DNA from: Bog-473 sp963751335
Lineage (GTDB): Bacteria; Actinomycetota; Acidimicrobiia; Acidimicrobiales; RAAP-2
Assembly: GCA_963751335.1 (NCBI GenBank)
Contig: CAVVUB010000004.1
Location: 1-64,000 of the forward strand
Reading direction: 5' to 3'
DNA length: 64,000 nucleotides
Positions 9,377 to 18,550 of this stretch are shown one piece after another (position 1 is the stretch's first letter; every line of letters begins with the position of its first letter). The notes under the pieces were generated by a model. The model was not told the DNA's origin and did not search any database. It saw only the letters and a list, made by a program, of their open reading frames with translations. The translations under genes and the position numbers were made by a program.

Positions 9377-10636
9377 TCAGAATGCGTTGGGGTCCCGTTG
9401 CACGGCCCCGGGGACCGGGTGCCGGTACAGCGCGGAGGCATTCTCCCAAGTCATTTTGCGAATATCGTCCGCCGGCAAGTCACCCAGTTCTTCTTCGATA
9501 ACGGCCTGTGTGCGGGGCCATGTGGAATCGCAATGAGGGTAGTCAGACTCGAGGAGAATGTGGTCGACCCCGATACGGTCTCGGAGCGGAAACGTCGATT
9601 GGTCCTCCACTGCGCAGAACCAAAAGTTCCGTTGCAGTACTTCCGAAGGCGTCGCATCCCCCCGCCACGTTCCGTACATGTCATTGTACGAGTCCATGTG
9701 GTCGAGCCGGTCGAGCAGCGCAGGCACCCAGCCGATCCCGCCCTCGGACAGGCAGATCTTGAGATCTGGATAGCGCACCGGGGCCAATGAGAACAGCCAG
9801 TCGACAGCAGCGAAGATGGCATAGGCAAAAAACAGCACTCCGGCCACGTCGGGTGGGGCGTCCACTGATGTCCCAGGTGAAGACCCCGAGGAGCCGATGT
9901 GGAGATTGATCACCGTCTCGGTTTCTGCGCAGGCTTGGATGAATGGTTCCCAGTGTCCCGAGTGAATCGACGGGAAACCGAGCCGGCTCGGGTCCTCACT
10001 GAATGAGACAGCCCGAAACCCGAGTTCTGCATTCGAGCGGATCATCGCCGCACCGACGTTGGGGTCCAATAACCACGGGATCTGGCAGGGAATGATGCGC
10101 TCTGGGTGGGTGCCAGCCCATTCCTCGAGGTGCCACTGATTCCACGCCCGCACCGAGGCCATGGCCAGCTCCGGATCCTTGGTCACTTGCTGGAGGCGCT
10201 GCCCGGCAAATCCGGGGAGGAACGAAGGAAAATTGACGGAGGCATAGATGCCGTTGATGTTCATGTCGTGGATCCGCTCGTCGATATCCCAGGCGCCCGG
10301 CCGCATCTCATCGAAGCGGGCCGGCTCCATTCGCCACTCCTCGACCGGGCGACCGACGACTGCGTTGAATCCGACGTTGGGGAGTTCGGCACCGTCGTAG
10401 AGCCACGTCTGGCTTCCGTCCTCTTTCTCGATTACTCGTGGAGCTCGATCGGTGAACCTCCGGGGTACCCGGTTCTCGAAAACATGCGGTGGTTCGACAA
10501 TGTGGTCATCAGCGGAGATGACGGTGTACTTCCGTTCCGCTTTTGGGGGTTCGGGTAGGAAGGTGACGGTATGTTGACCGTCGCGGCCCCCCTTGGTGAA
10601 GTTGCGATTCGACGTCAGATCATCAAGTGAGATCAC
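9377..10636 (-). CDS. Amidohydrolase-family metal-dependent hydrolase (TIM barrel)
   Basis: 419 residues from GTG at 10636, chosen because GGAGGA lies five bases upstream; longer ATG forms add non-conserved sequence. SADDHIVEPPHVF near the N-terminus supplies the DxH metal site of the amidohydrolase-2 (ACMSD/LigW-like) family. The barrel continues with INLHIGSSG and ends with the catalytic-Asp motif LLESDYPHCDSTWP. Family members decarboxylate or hydrolyse ring-cleavage or cyclic intermediates. It is related to the product of 53930-55174 in this window. It probably forms an operon with the aldolase gene 72 bases upstream. Confidence 0.88.
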   Translation of the reverse strand: MISLDDLTSNRNFTKGGRDGQHTVTFLPEPPKAERKYTVISADDHIVEPPHVFENRVPRRFTDRAPRVIEKEDGSQTWLYDGAELPNVGFNAVVGRPVEEWRMEPARFDEMRPGAWDIDERIHDMNINGIYASVNFPSFLPGFAGQRLQQVTKDPELAMASVRAWNQWHLEEWAGTHPERIIPCQIPWLLDPNVGAAMIRSNAELGFRAVSFSEDPSRLGFPSIHSGHWEPFIQACAETETVINLHIGSSGSSPGTSVDAPPDVAGVLFFAYAIFAAVDWLFSLAPVRYPDLKICLSEGGIGWVPALLDRLDHMDSYNDMYGTWRGDATPSEVLQRNFWFCAVEDQSTFPLRDRIGVDHILLESDYPHCDSTWPRTQAVIEEELGDLPADDIRKMTWENASALYRHPVPGAVQRDPNAF

Positions 10637-10708
10637 GAGCGTCCTCCGAGCAAAGCGGTGCCACCCACGACCGGGAGAGAGAACCACGCCGGGAGAGAGA
10701 GTCTGCGG

Positions 10709-11503
10709 TCACAGCAGTACCTCTGGCTCGCGACGGAGCAGCTGGCGAACAGCACCGGCAAAGTACACGTCCGAGCCGCGCTCGATCAGTGAGGCTTTGA
10801 TGCCTGGGATCACGTTGCGAGGGATGGACAATGGCGACAACCCTGTTACGAGCACGTCGTAGGCCAAGCGGCAGGCACGGTCCAACGCAGCGGCCCGAAA
10901 GGTGGCCTCTTCGATCGTCGATCCGGTCACGATGGCGCCGTGGTTCCCCAGGATGATCACGCTTGCGGTGCCGATCCGGTCCGCCAAATCCGCGCCCAGT
11001 GCCGGGGAGTCGATCTCCCCTCCGTACTCACTGATGAGCACCATTTCCTCGTCGTACATGGTGCCGGTCTGGTGCAAGAGCTCCGGCAGGCGTCCAAGCG
11101 ACGCCATGACGCAGACGGAGTAGGGATGGTTGTGGATTACCACCCGGGCGTCAAGGCGCCGGCGGTGCAACTCGGTATGGATGTGGATGGCTGGCGTTAC
11201 ATCCCACTTGCCCGCTACAACGTTGGCGTCCATGTCCACGGTGCACAGGTCGGAGGCCGCGATCTCGTTCCACCAGAGACCCCACGGATTGACCAGCAGG
11301 GTGTCTTGGCCGTCACGTTGCCAGGTGATATGACCAGCAATGTGCTCGGAGAATCCCTCGTAAGCGAGGATGCGGAACATGCAAGCCATCTTCTGCTCGT
11401 CGCTCAACTCGGTGCCAATCGGCGGCACGATCGATGGCGCCCAGACAGCCAAGCCACCTTGGCGCTCGTTCTCAGTCGGCAGAACATTTTGGGCTCCCCG
11501 CAC
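10709..11503 (-). CDS. Class II aldolase/adducin-family protein
   Basis: 264 residues from a GTG start. The fold is recognised from LAYEGFSEHIAGHITWQ (residues ~48-64), LLVNPWGLWWNEI, HTELHRRRLDARVVIHNHP and VIILGNHGAIVTG. His residues of IHIHTELH, HNHP and GNHG are the expected Zn2+ ligands. The family contains fuculose-phosphate aldolases, ribulose-5-P epimerases and decarboxylase-like enzymes. The substrate here is unknown, but the neighbours (amidohydrolase, esterase, SDR, LLM oxidoreductase) suggest a degradation pathway. It is the first gene of the minus-strand run. Confidence 0.88.
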   Translation of the reverse strand: MRGAQNVLPTENERQGGLAVWAPSIVPPIGTELSDEQKMACMFRILAYEGFSEHIAGHITWQRDGQDTLLVNPWGLWWNEIAASDLCTVDMDANVVAGKWDVTPAIHIHTELHRRRLDARVVIHNHPYSVCVMASLGRLPELLHQTGTMYDEEMVLISEYGGEIDSPALGADLADRIGTASVIILGNHGAIVTGSTIEEATFRAAALDRACRLAYDVLVTGLSPLSIPRNVIPGIKASLIERGSDVYFAGAVRQLLRREPEVLL

Positions 11504-11617
11504 GCCCTCATTATCAGGAGAATCTCTAGGGGAGTCAATCCGGGCGACGGTCGGAGACGACCAGACGCCACCAGAGCACTGAGGGTGGCAGAATCGAGAT
11601 CCACCTAACCCACCCGT

Positions 11618-11821
11618 CTACGGCGACGTGTGAGGTGACCCGGTTTCTGGATTGGGGTCGCGAAACATCCGCGCGAACGTTATGGCGTTGATGGGATCCG
11701 CTGGCCCGAGGCGCTCGCGCCTCATCGCAGCCAAGCCCTTGACCACGTCAGTCTCGGAAGGTGAATTTCCGCGGGCCGACACGTCGGCGATGATCTGGTA
11801 GACCCGTTCACCCCGAACCAG
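11618..11821 (-). CDS. 68-codon open frame downstream of katG lacking a normal start (gene fragment?)
   Basis: Reading minus from 11821, the frame gives LVRGERVYQIIADVS, then SETDVVKGLAAMRRERLGP, then INAITFARMFRDPN and a TAG at 11618-11620. The composition (balanced charge, helix-like first half) looks coding. The frame opens directly after a stop, with only CTG available as an early start and no Shine-Dalgarno site. It follows katG by 22 bases. It may be the tail of a decayed gene or a small protein with an unusual start. Family not recognised. Confidence 0.3.
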   Translation of the reverse strand: MVRGERVYQIIADVSARGNSPSETDVVKGLAAMRRERLGPADPINAITFARMFRDPNPETGSPHTSP

Positions 11822-11843
11822 TCATCTGAACCGCGGACGTCGG

Positions 11844-14045
11844 TCAGGCGAGGTCGAAGCGATCGAGGCTCATGACCTTGTCCCAAGCAGCGATGAAGTC
11901 ACGGATGAACTTCTCCTCTGCGTCGTCACATGCGTAGACCTCCGAGATGCCTCGCAGCTGGGAGTGGGAACCGAAGACGAGGTCGACGGCCGTGGCGGTC
12001 CACTTGATGTCTCCGGTGGCACGATCGCGTCCTTCGAACACGTTCTCGGCCGAGGCGGATGCTTTCCACTCCGTGCTCATATCGAGCAGCTTGGCGAAGA
12101 AGTCGTTGGTGAGGGTCTCGGGCCGGTCGGTGAAGACGCCGTGTCGGGATTGCCCGAAATTGGCGTTGAGCGCCCGCAGGCCGCCGACGAGAACCGTCAT
12201 CTCGGGAGGCGTCAGGTTCAGCATGAACGCCCGCTCGACCAGAAGTTCCTCCGCGGGCCGCTTCTCTCCGGCTCGGAGGTAGTTGCGGAACCCGTCGAAG
12301 ATCGGTTCGAGCACCGCGAACGACTCCACATCGGTCTGCTCCTGCGAGGCATCCGTGCGCCCGGGCGAGAACGGGACGGTGATGTCGTGTCCGGCGTTCT
12401 TGGCTGCTTGCTCGACGGCGGCGCACCCGCCGAGGACGATGACGTCGGCCAGCGAAACCTTCTTGCCGCCGGACTGCGAGCCGTTGAAGTCCTGCTGGAC
12501 CTGCTCGAGGGTCTGCAGCACCTTGGCCAACTCGGCCGGATCGTTCACCTCCCAGTCCTTTTGGGGCGCCAGGCGAACCCGTGCCCCGTTGGCGCCGCCC
12601 CGCTTGTCAGTGCCGCGGAACGTAGCCGCTGACGACCAAGCGGTGGAGACCAGCTGGGACACGGACAGTCCGGCTGCGAGGATCCTGCCCTTGAGGGCCG
12701 CGATGTCGTCATCCCCGATCAACGCGTGATCGACCGCGGGAACGGGGTCTTGCCACAGCTGCGCTTCGGGAACCCACGGGCCCATGAAGCGCGAGACGGG
12801 GCCCATGTCGCGGTGCAACAGCTTGTACCACGCCCTGGCGAACGCGTCGGCCAGCTGGTCAGGGTTCTCATGGAAACGCTCCGCGATCGGCCCGTAGATT
12901 GGATCGAGCCTCATCGAGAGGTCGGTCGTCAGCATCATCGGAGCGTGCCGTATCGACGGATCATGGGCATCGGGCACGGTGCCCTCCGCCTCGGGATTCT
13001 TGGGCTTCCACTGTTTTGCGCCGGCGGGACTCTCGGTGAGCTCCCAGTCGTACTGGTACAGGTTGTCCAAGAACCCGTTGTCCCACTTCGTCGGCTCGTT
13101 GGTCCAGGCGCCCTCCAGCCCGCTGGTGAGGGTGTCGACGCCCTTGCCGCTCCCGAAAGTGTTCCTCCAGCCGAAGCCCTGCTCCTCTATGGATGCACCT
13201 TCGGGTTCGGGACCGCCGTATTCCTCACCAACTGCGCCATGGGCTTTACCGAACGTGTGGCCACCGACGATGAGCGCCAGCGTCTCCTCGTCGTTCATGG
13301 CCATACGGCGGAAGGTCTCCCGGATGTTTTTCGCCGCAGCGAGCGGGTCGGGGTTGCCGCCTGGCCCTTGTGGGTTCACGTAGATCAGACCCATATGATC
13401 GGCGCCCAACGGCCCCTCGATCTCCGATTCGCTGGCGTGGCGTTCGTCGCCCAGCCAGGTGTCCTCAGGGCCCCAGAAGATCTCGTCGGGCTCCCAGATG
13501 TCCGGGCGCCCGAACGCGAAGCCGAACGTCTTGAACCCCATCGATTCGTAGGCACAGTTGCCGGCGAAGATGATCAGGTCGGCCCAGGAGATCTTCCGGC
13601 CGTACTTCTGCTTGACTGGCCACAGCAACCGACGTGCCTTGTCGAGGTTCGCGTTGTCCGGCCAACTGTTCAAGGGGGCGAAACGTTGCGCGCCCTCACC
13701 GCCACCGCCTCGGCCATCGGCGATACGGTACGTGCCGGCGGCGTGCCAAGTCATCCGGATGAAGAGCGGACCGTAGTGACCGTAGTCAGCCGGCCACCAC
13801 TCCTGCGACGCGGTCATCACCTCGAAGATGTCCTGCTTGAGTGCTTCGACGTCGAGTGTCTCGAACTCGTCCTTGTAGTCAAAGCCCTCACCCAACGGGT
13901 TGGACAGGTTCGAGTGCCTGTGCAGAATGGAGAGATCCAGCTGGTTCGGCCACCAGTCCCGATTCGAGAGGGGCCGGTGTCCCTTGGGAGTCGGGGAGGG
14001 GATGGCTGGGCTCTCGCTCTCGCTTTCGCTGCCGCGGTCAGGCAC
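11844..14045 (-). CDS. katG: Catalase-peroxidase KatG
   Basis: 733 residues, normal for bacterial KatG. The distal heme pocket is RMTWHAAGTYR (Arg97, Trp100, His101). The Met-Tyr-Trp cofactor partners are that Trp, the Tyr of HMGLIYVNPQGP and the Met of FRRMAMNDEET. The proximal His lies in LALIVGGHTFGKAHGA. The second, heme-less peroxidase-like half follows (SDPxxADAFARAWYKLLHRDMGP and after). The enzyme removes H2O2 by catalase and peroxidase reactions in the cytoplasm. It is divergent from fur (start 14742), with a broken gene and a 28-bp tandem repeat in the leader between them. Fur control is likely by analogy with mycobacterial furA-katG. Confidence 0.97.
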   Translation of the reverse strand: MPDRGSESESESPAIPSPTPKGHRPLSNRDWWPNQLDLSILHRHSNLSNPLGEGFDYKDEFETLDVEALKQDIFEVMTASQEWWPADYGHYGPLFIRMTWHAAGTYRIADGRGGGGEGAQRFAPLNSWPDNANLDKARRLLWPVKQKYGRKISWADLIIFAGNCAYESMGFKTFGFAFGRPDIWEPDEIFWGPEDTWLGDERHASESEIEGPLGADHMGLIYVNPQGPGGNPDPLAAAKNIRETFRRMAMNDEETLALIVGGHTFGKAHGAVGEEYGGPEPEGASIEEQGFGWRNTFGSGKGVDTLTSGLEGAWTNEPTKWDNGFLDNLYQYDWELTESPAGAKQWKPKNPEAEGTVPDAHDPSIRHAPMMLTTDLSMRLDPIYGPIAERFHENPDQLADAFARAWYKLLHRDMGPVSRFMGPWVPEAQLWQDPVPAVDHALIGDDDIAALKGRILAAGLSVSQLVSTAWSSAATFRGTDKRGGANGARVRLAPQKDWEVNDPAELAKVLQTLEQVQQDFNGSQSGGKKVSLADVIVLGGCAAVEQAAKNAGHDITVPFSPGRTDASQEQTDVESFAVLEPIFDGFRNYLRAGEKRPAEELLVERAFMLNLTPPEMTVLVGGLRALNANFGQSRHGVFTDRPETLTNDFFAKLLDMSTEWKASASAENVFEGRDRATGDIKWTATAVDLVFGSHSQLRGISEVYACDDAEEKFIRDFIAAWDKVMSLDRFDLA

Positions 14046-14108
14046 GTCGGTTCTCCTGTCTCAGTGTTTGCATGTTTTCATCTGTCGGGTGTTGGCATGT
14101 TTCTGTTC

Positions 14109-14164
14109 AAATCTGATGGCCGGTTGCACACGACTTAAATCTGATGGTCGGTTGCACACGACGT
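14109..14164. repeat. Two tandem 28-bp repeats upstream of katG
   Basis: Units 14109-14136 and 14137-14164 begin AAATCTGATGG and contain CGGTTGCACACGAC; they differ at two positions. They lie 64-119 bases upstream of the katG start. Such a direct repeat in a leader may be a regulator-binding site or a simple duplication. A related TTAAATCTG occurs again near 14658 in the fur promoter region. Confidence 0.7.
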
Positions 14165-14196
14165 TGCTCTCTTGACGCCACGCTGCGCCGCCGGAG

Positions 14197-14576
14197 TCAT
14201 ACGTCAGCTATCGCACGTGATCGCTTGTCGCTCCACTTAGGGTCGGCACAGCAGTCGACGATGTTGGCCTCCTCGACCATCGGGTCGGTGTCGGGGCGCC
14301 ACTTGATGCGGATTCTGGCGTCCGGCGTGGTCTGTGGCCTGCACTCGTGCCGGCTTGAGGTTCACTGTGGGCGCGCTGGTGCTTCACCACGACGTCGAAC
14401 ATGCGGCGGTACGCCTCCACCGTGCCGGCCGACGGCCCTCCCCATCGATCGCTCGCTGCTGCCTCCGATGGCGTGGCCCCACGCCCTGGTCCCGGGAAGA
14501 CCTGGGCGTCGATCTCCTCGAACGCGCGCGTGCACGCAGTCACCTTCTCAGAGCCCGCCTCGTCCTCGTCGCTCAT
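14197..14576 (-). pseudogene. Hypothetical gene with a frameshift, between katG and fur
   Basis: From ATG 14576 the frame reads MSDEDEAGSEKVTACTRAFEEIDA and then SAGTVEAYRRMFDVVVKHQRAH, which looks like real soluble protein. After about 14330 the same frame becomes Arg/Ser-rich nonsense. Another minus frame takes over with TTPDARIRIKWRPDTDP, then EEANIVDCCADPKWSDKRS, ending at TGA 14197-14199. Joined, it would be ~125 residues of unknown family. Either a one-base error near 14330 or a genuine pseudogene explains this. It could be co-transcribed with katG. Confidence 0.5.
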
Positions 14577-14705
14577 GGTTCTTGACGCCCTCCCTGGCCC
14601 CGATTGGGGCTCGGGCCCCTCGGCGTGCTGTCGTCGTGGTTCACGACTCGCGATTCACCTTAAATCTGTACCTAGAACGATTCAAGGGTTATTTTGGATT
14701 GATTC

Positions 14706-14741
14706 TTAGAGGGATATTTTTTGCCTGGTATACATGGATCC
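14706..14741 (+). promoter_or_regulatory. Predicted fur promoter, leaderless
   Basis: An AT-rich patch (about 14655-14735) precedes fur. TTAGAG (14706-14711) and TATACA (14729-14734) are 17 bases apart. A start site 7 bases after TATACA would fall on or next to the ATG at 14742. There is no good Shine-Dalgarno site before that ATG, which fits a leaderless transcript. The AT-rich stretch would also be the place for Fur autoregulation, though I cannot define a Fur box by eye. Confidence 0.4.
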
Positions 14742-15164
14742 ATGTCCTCGACGCCGCTTCTCGACCGCCTGCGGGCGGTGGGCTGGCGCTTGACGCCTCA
14801 GCGGCGGGTCATAGCCGAGGCGATGGGGGGTGACCACGTCCACCTCACAGCGGAAGAGGTGCTCGAGCGGGCACGGGGACGTCTCCCAGAGGTAAGCCTG
14901 GCGACGGTGTACAACACCCTCAACGAGCTGGTTTCGATGGGCGAGGTTCAGCAGGTGGACGCGGGTGGTGGCCCTACCCGCTACGACCCCAACACCAAGG
15001 ACGGTCATCATCACCTCGTGTGCCTCAAATGCGGTGACCTACGCGACGTGCATCCGCAAGGGCTGGACGCGCTCGAGTTGCCACGCTCGGACCGCTTCGG
15101 CTATCGGATCGTCAACCGAGAAGTGCTCTTCCAGGGCTACTGCCTCAACTGCGGCGGCCCGTAG
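14742..15164 (+). CDS. fur: Fur-family metal-dependent repressor
   Basis: 140 residues from the ATG at 14742; an in-frame ATG at 14721 would place the promoter inside the gene. The winged helix contains RLTPQRRVIAEAM and HLTAEEVLERAR, and the recognition helix is VSLATVYNTLNELVSMG. The metal-sensing part follows with DGHHHLVCLKCGDLRDV. Two CxxC pairs (CLKC, CLNC) form the structural Zn site. It represses iron or peroxide-response genes when metal-bound. Divergence from katG suggests a FurA/PerR-like role in controlling katG. Confidence 0.92.
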   Translation: MSSTPLLDRLRAVGWRLTPQRRVIAEAMGGDHVHLTAEEVLERARGRLPEVSLATVYNTLNELVSMGEVQQVDAGGGPTRYDPNTKDGHHHLVCLKCGDLRDVHPQGLDALELPRSDRFGYRIVNREVLFQGYCLNCGGP

Positions 15165-15471
15165 ACGTCGCTTGCTTCGACGGCAGGCCACTGGGCCGAA
15201 CAACATGGCGCCGGGTGGCCGGGCCTCGACCGAGCTAAACCACTGCCGCAGCGAGACGCAAACAGTGATGCACGACCGGAGAACCAGTCGCGTACGCATC
15301 AGTTCGGTACGGCAGTCCAATCGAGTCGGTCGCAGGCCCGACCCTCAAACGATGAGGACGCCGGCGGGGGCCACGTCTCATAGCGCCGGCCCGTTCCGGT
15401 GGAAATGACCCGCAGCGAAAGGATTTGCGGCGGCCCTGGGCGATCCTATGCCCGACGGTTGATCGCCCTTG
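15165..15471. other. Intergenic region between convergent fur and hydrolase genes
   Basis: About 300 bases between the ends of two convergent genes. I see no coding frame, RNA or clear terminator hairpin. Confidence 0.5.
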
Positions 15472-16953
15472 TTACGACGCGAGCTGGACCTGCTGGGCCT
15501 GGGCCAGGAGCGTGGCCCGATCGTTTGGCAGGACATACCCCTCCTTGATGGCTTTGTCCAAGCTGGCCGTGTACGCGGCCAGGTACTTGTCCTTCGTCTG
15601 GTACAGGCTGGTCAAGGTGCTCGGGCTGAAGGGAACCGCAGACCCGAACAGTGCACAGAGCTTGCTGGCCCCGGCCGGTGCCGCGCCACTGAGGGTAGAC
15701 ACCGGGACATCGACGGCCGGTGTTCGTACCCCGCCGATCACGTTGCCGTGGCTGTCCAGGGCCAGGGTGGGCGGCTTGGTGCTGCTCAGTGTGAAGGGGG
15801 CCGGGCTGGGCGGTGGTGTCCCGTTGTCCACCCACTTCGTAAAGGCGGCAAAGGCCGCTTGCACCACAGTGTGCTGGGGTCCGTCATTGACCGGCGTGGT
15901 GCAGCCGAGGATGCTCGCATCTCCACCGACCTCATAGGCATCCGCATGGGATGTGCCGGCCACCTGCCACGTGCGGATGCGAGAGGTGTTGGGCTGCTGT
16001 GCCGGGGCGTAGCCGAGCTCGATGAGGTCGGTCTGGGTTTCGAACATGAACACCGGCACGCTGAGGTCGGTGCGGATGCGCAGGTTGTTCGGGCCCTGCT
16101 GCTTGCTGGTAATGCTGGTTCCGCTCAATGGGGCACCGCTGCCGCCCCGACTGTGGATGAAGATGCCGGCGAACGTGTGGGTCAGTGGCTGCAGCGCGTC
16201 GGCGTAGGTCGTCAGATAGAAAGCCGACTGCGATTCACCCACCGCCAAGACGTGCTTGGGATGGAGGGTGCCGAGGACGCCGTTCTTGGGGTTGTGTAAG
16301 GCCTGACCAATCTGGGCGTAGATGTCCAGGGCGTACTGATCGCCAGGTTGATGGAGGGTTCCGTAGCGAGCCGGTTCGGACCCGACCAGGCCGCCGCTCG
16401 AGGTGGCGTTGGCGCTGCCGCCGGGGGTTCCGAGGATCGGCGCACCACCGTTCACGCCGAGATGCTGGACCGACACCGCCACGTAGGCAAAGCCGGCCCG
16501 CATCAGTTCAGGATTGAGGTAGTCCCAATCCGGAGCCGACTCGCCGGCCGAGACGTTCATCCACTCGACCACCACGTTGCCGTTGAAATGAGCCGGATTC
16601 TTCGGCCGCCGGACCAGGATCCGTGTCCGGTAGGAGGCCGTGGTTCCGGGCACGATGCTCCACCGCCCATTGCTTGGTTCGGACTTGGCCGTGAACGCAG
16701 TGGCTTTCCCCGCCGCGAAAAACTCTTGTTGGACGTAGCCGTTGGCGACCAGCTGCAGGGGATTCGCACTGAGCGGTTCAATGACGCTTCCGGTGGTGAT
16801 CGGGCCGGTAAAGGTGGCGGCGGCCTGGTAGGTCGAGGCCGTGGCGACGGCTCCCGCCGCCGTTGTGCCCGAGGACCCGCCCCCTGTGCCTAGTACCACG
16901 GTGGCGATCAGCCCGGTCAGCCCCGTGATCGTTCGTCTCAAGCGCCCATGCAT
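15472..16953 (-). CDS. Secreted alpha/beta-hydrolase-domain protein
   Basis: 493 residues from the ATG at 16953, which has GGGGGAG nine bases upstream; an ATG three codons earlier abuts that site. The signal peptide is MHGRLRRTITGLTGLIATVVLGTGGG, followed by a Gly/Ala/Thr-rich linker. The body matches the large 'alpha/beta hydrolase domain' family of secreted actinobacterial proteins: NVVVEWMNVSAG near residue 125, PELMRAGFAYVAVSVQHLGV, the nucleophile region HVLAVGESQSAFYLTTYADA, and an acid/His region around VPVFMFETQTDLIELGY and VAGTSHADAYE. It probably hydrolyses an ester outside the membrane; the substrate is unknown. Confidence 0.85.
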   Translation of the reverse strand: MHGRLRRTITGLTGLIATVVLGTGGGSSGTTAAGAVATASTYQAAATFTGPITTGSVIEPLSANPLQLVANGYVQQEFFAAGKATAFTAKSEPSNGRWSIVPGTTASYRTRILVRRPKNPAHFNGNVVVEWMNVSAGESAPDWDYLNPELMRAGFAYVAVSVQHLGVNGGAPILGTPGGSANATSSGGLVGSEPARYGTLHQPGDQYALDIYAQIGQALHNPKNGVLGTLHPKHVLAVGESQSAFYLTTYADALQPLTHTFAGIFIHSRGGSGAPLSGTSITSKQQGPNNLRIRTDLSVPVFMFETQTDLIELGYAPAQQPNTSRIRTWQVAGTSHADAYEVGGDASILGCTTPVNDGPQHTVVQAAFAAFTKWVDNGTPPPSPAPFTLSSTKPPTLALDSHGNVIGGVRTPAVDVPVSTLSGAAPAGASKLCALFGSAVPFSPSTLTSLYQTKDKYLAAYTASLDKAIKEGYVLPNDRATLLAQAQQVQLAS

Positions 16954-17025
16954 GTTTTCCATCTCCCCCAGGCCCGATGTTCCCGGTTTGCTCGTGCCCC
17001 GGGATCCGTGGTTGCCGGCAAGACC

Positions 17026-17301
17026 CTACATGCGACATGTTGTCCCCTTACCTCCCCTCGGGGACGACCCCCCGGGGCCAACTTTTGCGAACGATGTCGA
17101 GCGAGATCGATGCCTGGGTATATGGCGAAAGTGGGCATCGAGCGTAGGTAGCTCCTCGCTGTTCGGCGGCGGGCCCGGGCCGCCCGAGGCGACGACGAAG
17201 CCGTCGCCGACCCGGACCCCGCCGTAGTGAGGCTCGAAGCCCGACTCGCTCCCTTCGCCGACGCGGCGGTGCTTGAGTCGCTGGACCTCGCCAATCGTCA
17301 T
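17026..17301 (-). CDS. Possible small hypothetical protein
   Basis: The ATG at 17301 is preceded by AAGGTGAG, a good ribosome site. The frame starts MTIGEVQRLKHRRVGEGS and contains GGVRVGDGFVVASGGPGPP. The C-terminal third looks less protein-like, so the frame may be broken or the ORF spurious. Family not recognised. Confidence 0.3.
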   Translation of the reverse strand: MTIGEVQRLKHRRVGEGSESGFEPHYGGVRVGDGFVVASGGPGPPPNSEELPTLDAHFRHIPRHRSRSTSFAKVGPGGSSPRGGKGTTCRM

Positions 17302-17721
17302 CTCACCTTTTTGACGTCAGGTACCCATCCGGCAACGCCGTCTGTGCCAGCCAAGGATCGAAGGCTCTGTTTGGTCAGCGCCGTGAGGTGATTCCCAGGT
17401 GTACCTCATGTGGACCACCCTTAGCTGAGCCGGCGCGTGGAGCAGAATCCGGAGCGCGGTTCCATGCGCCTCCAGGTATTCCGTGAATGCGACGTGCTCC
17501 TCTCTCTGTACAATCATCCTCCCGCGAAGGATCCCGGGTATTGATTCACGTATTGGGTGACGGGCTGACTGTCCTCTCGCCATTCGACCGTCGTACCCGC
17601 AGGGCGATCTCGGTCCGCCAGGTTCGACAGTGTGCAACTTCGTTCCCGATGCGGGACCTCTTGCCGTTTCGGGTAATGCCGTCTACCGCCGGACAGTGAC
17701 CTACCCGATCGGCGGGACGAC
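17302..17721. other. Intergenic stretch without a convincing gene
   Basis: About 420 bases between the end of the DinB-like gene and a doubtful small ORF. A minus ORF (17317-17637) exists but has no ribosome site or recognisable motif. I see nothing else. Confidence 0.4.
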
Positions 17722-18291
17722 TCAGCTCTGCGGCCGCCAAGGCTTAATCCACCCCGCGTCTGGCCATCCTTCCACCGCTGCCATCAGGGGCCCGCTCAGG
17801 GCTCCGTCGAGAGCCTCGCGAATGACGTCGGCATGCCCAGCATGTCGCGCTGTCTCCTCGACAAGGTGAAGCAGGATCCACCGGACAGTGCAGCCCTCTG
17901 GATCGGGAAACCACGGAGCCCGCGGAAGCGGAACGCGGCGACCTAGATCGTCGACGTTCTGAACAACAGAATCTGTGTGCGTGCTCGCCTCTTCGTATTG
18001 CTCGAGGACGCCAGCCAGCGTTTCATCCTCGGAGAGGGCAAAACCCGCCATGTAGACCTCGAAAGATCCGGCCCTTGACGGTGCGCCCGCTATGTGATCG
18101 CTCCAATCGCGTTCTCCCTGGGTGAGATGCTTGACGAGTCCGCCGAGGGTGAGTGCACTCGAAGTCGGTTGGAAGCGGACTTGATCCTCCCGCAGTCCGT
18201 ACGTGGCATTGCGAACTGCCTCCCGTTGGTGTTCGAGAAACGCGAGCAGGCCATCTCGCTCGTTCTGGATCAGAGGTGCGTTCATTGGCAT
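17722..18291 (-). CDS. DinB/DUF664-family protein (possible thiol-dependent transferase)
   Basis: 189 residues from ATG 18291 with GGGAGAA upstream; the longer open frame has no conserved N-terminal extension. The four-helix DUF664 pattern is clear: NERDGLLAFLEHQREAVRNAT, LGGLVKHLTQGERDW with the first metal His, then WILLHLVEETARHAGHADVI with the second and third His, ending in GWIKPWRPQS. Family members bind divalent metal and some are mycothiol- or bacillithiol-dependent transferases. Substrate unknown; it stands alone on the minus strand. Confidence 0.88.
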   Translation of the reverse strand: MPMNAPLIQNERDGLLAFLEHQREAVRNATYGLREDQVRFQPTSSALTLGGLVKHLTQGERDWSDHIAGAPSRAGSFEVYMAGFALSEDETLAGVLEQYEEASTHTDSVVQNVDDLGRRVPLPRAPWFPDPEGCTVRWILLHLVEETARHAGHADVIREALDGALSGPLMAAVEGWPDAGWIKPWRPQS

Positions 18292-18550
18292 GTCCGCATT
18301 CTCCCATCGAGGTGTGACCCAATCTGGGGTGCGCGAACAGACGATGCCGGTCGGGACGACGACGAGCAGCCTCTTTGGGAATCCGAACCTTCTGAGGCGA
18401 TGGCAAGGGCGCCCCCAGTACATTGCCGCCAGGAACCTGGGAGAGTCTCAAGCAGGCACTTCGGGGCACTCGTATCTAAGGCAGGCCACCCCACATCAGG
18501 GACGATGCGGACTCTGAGCCCCGGCCGCCGGATCCTGCTGAAATGGACAC

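Noticed and set aside
12726..14138. 470-codon plus frame
   Set aside because: Antisense to katG.
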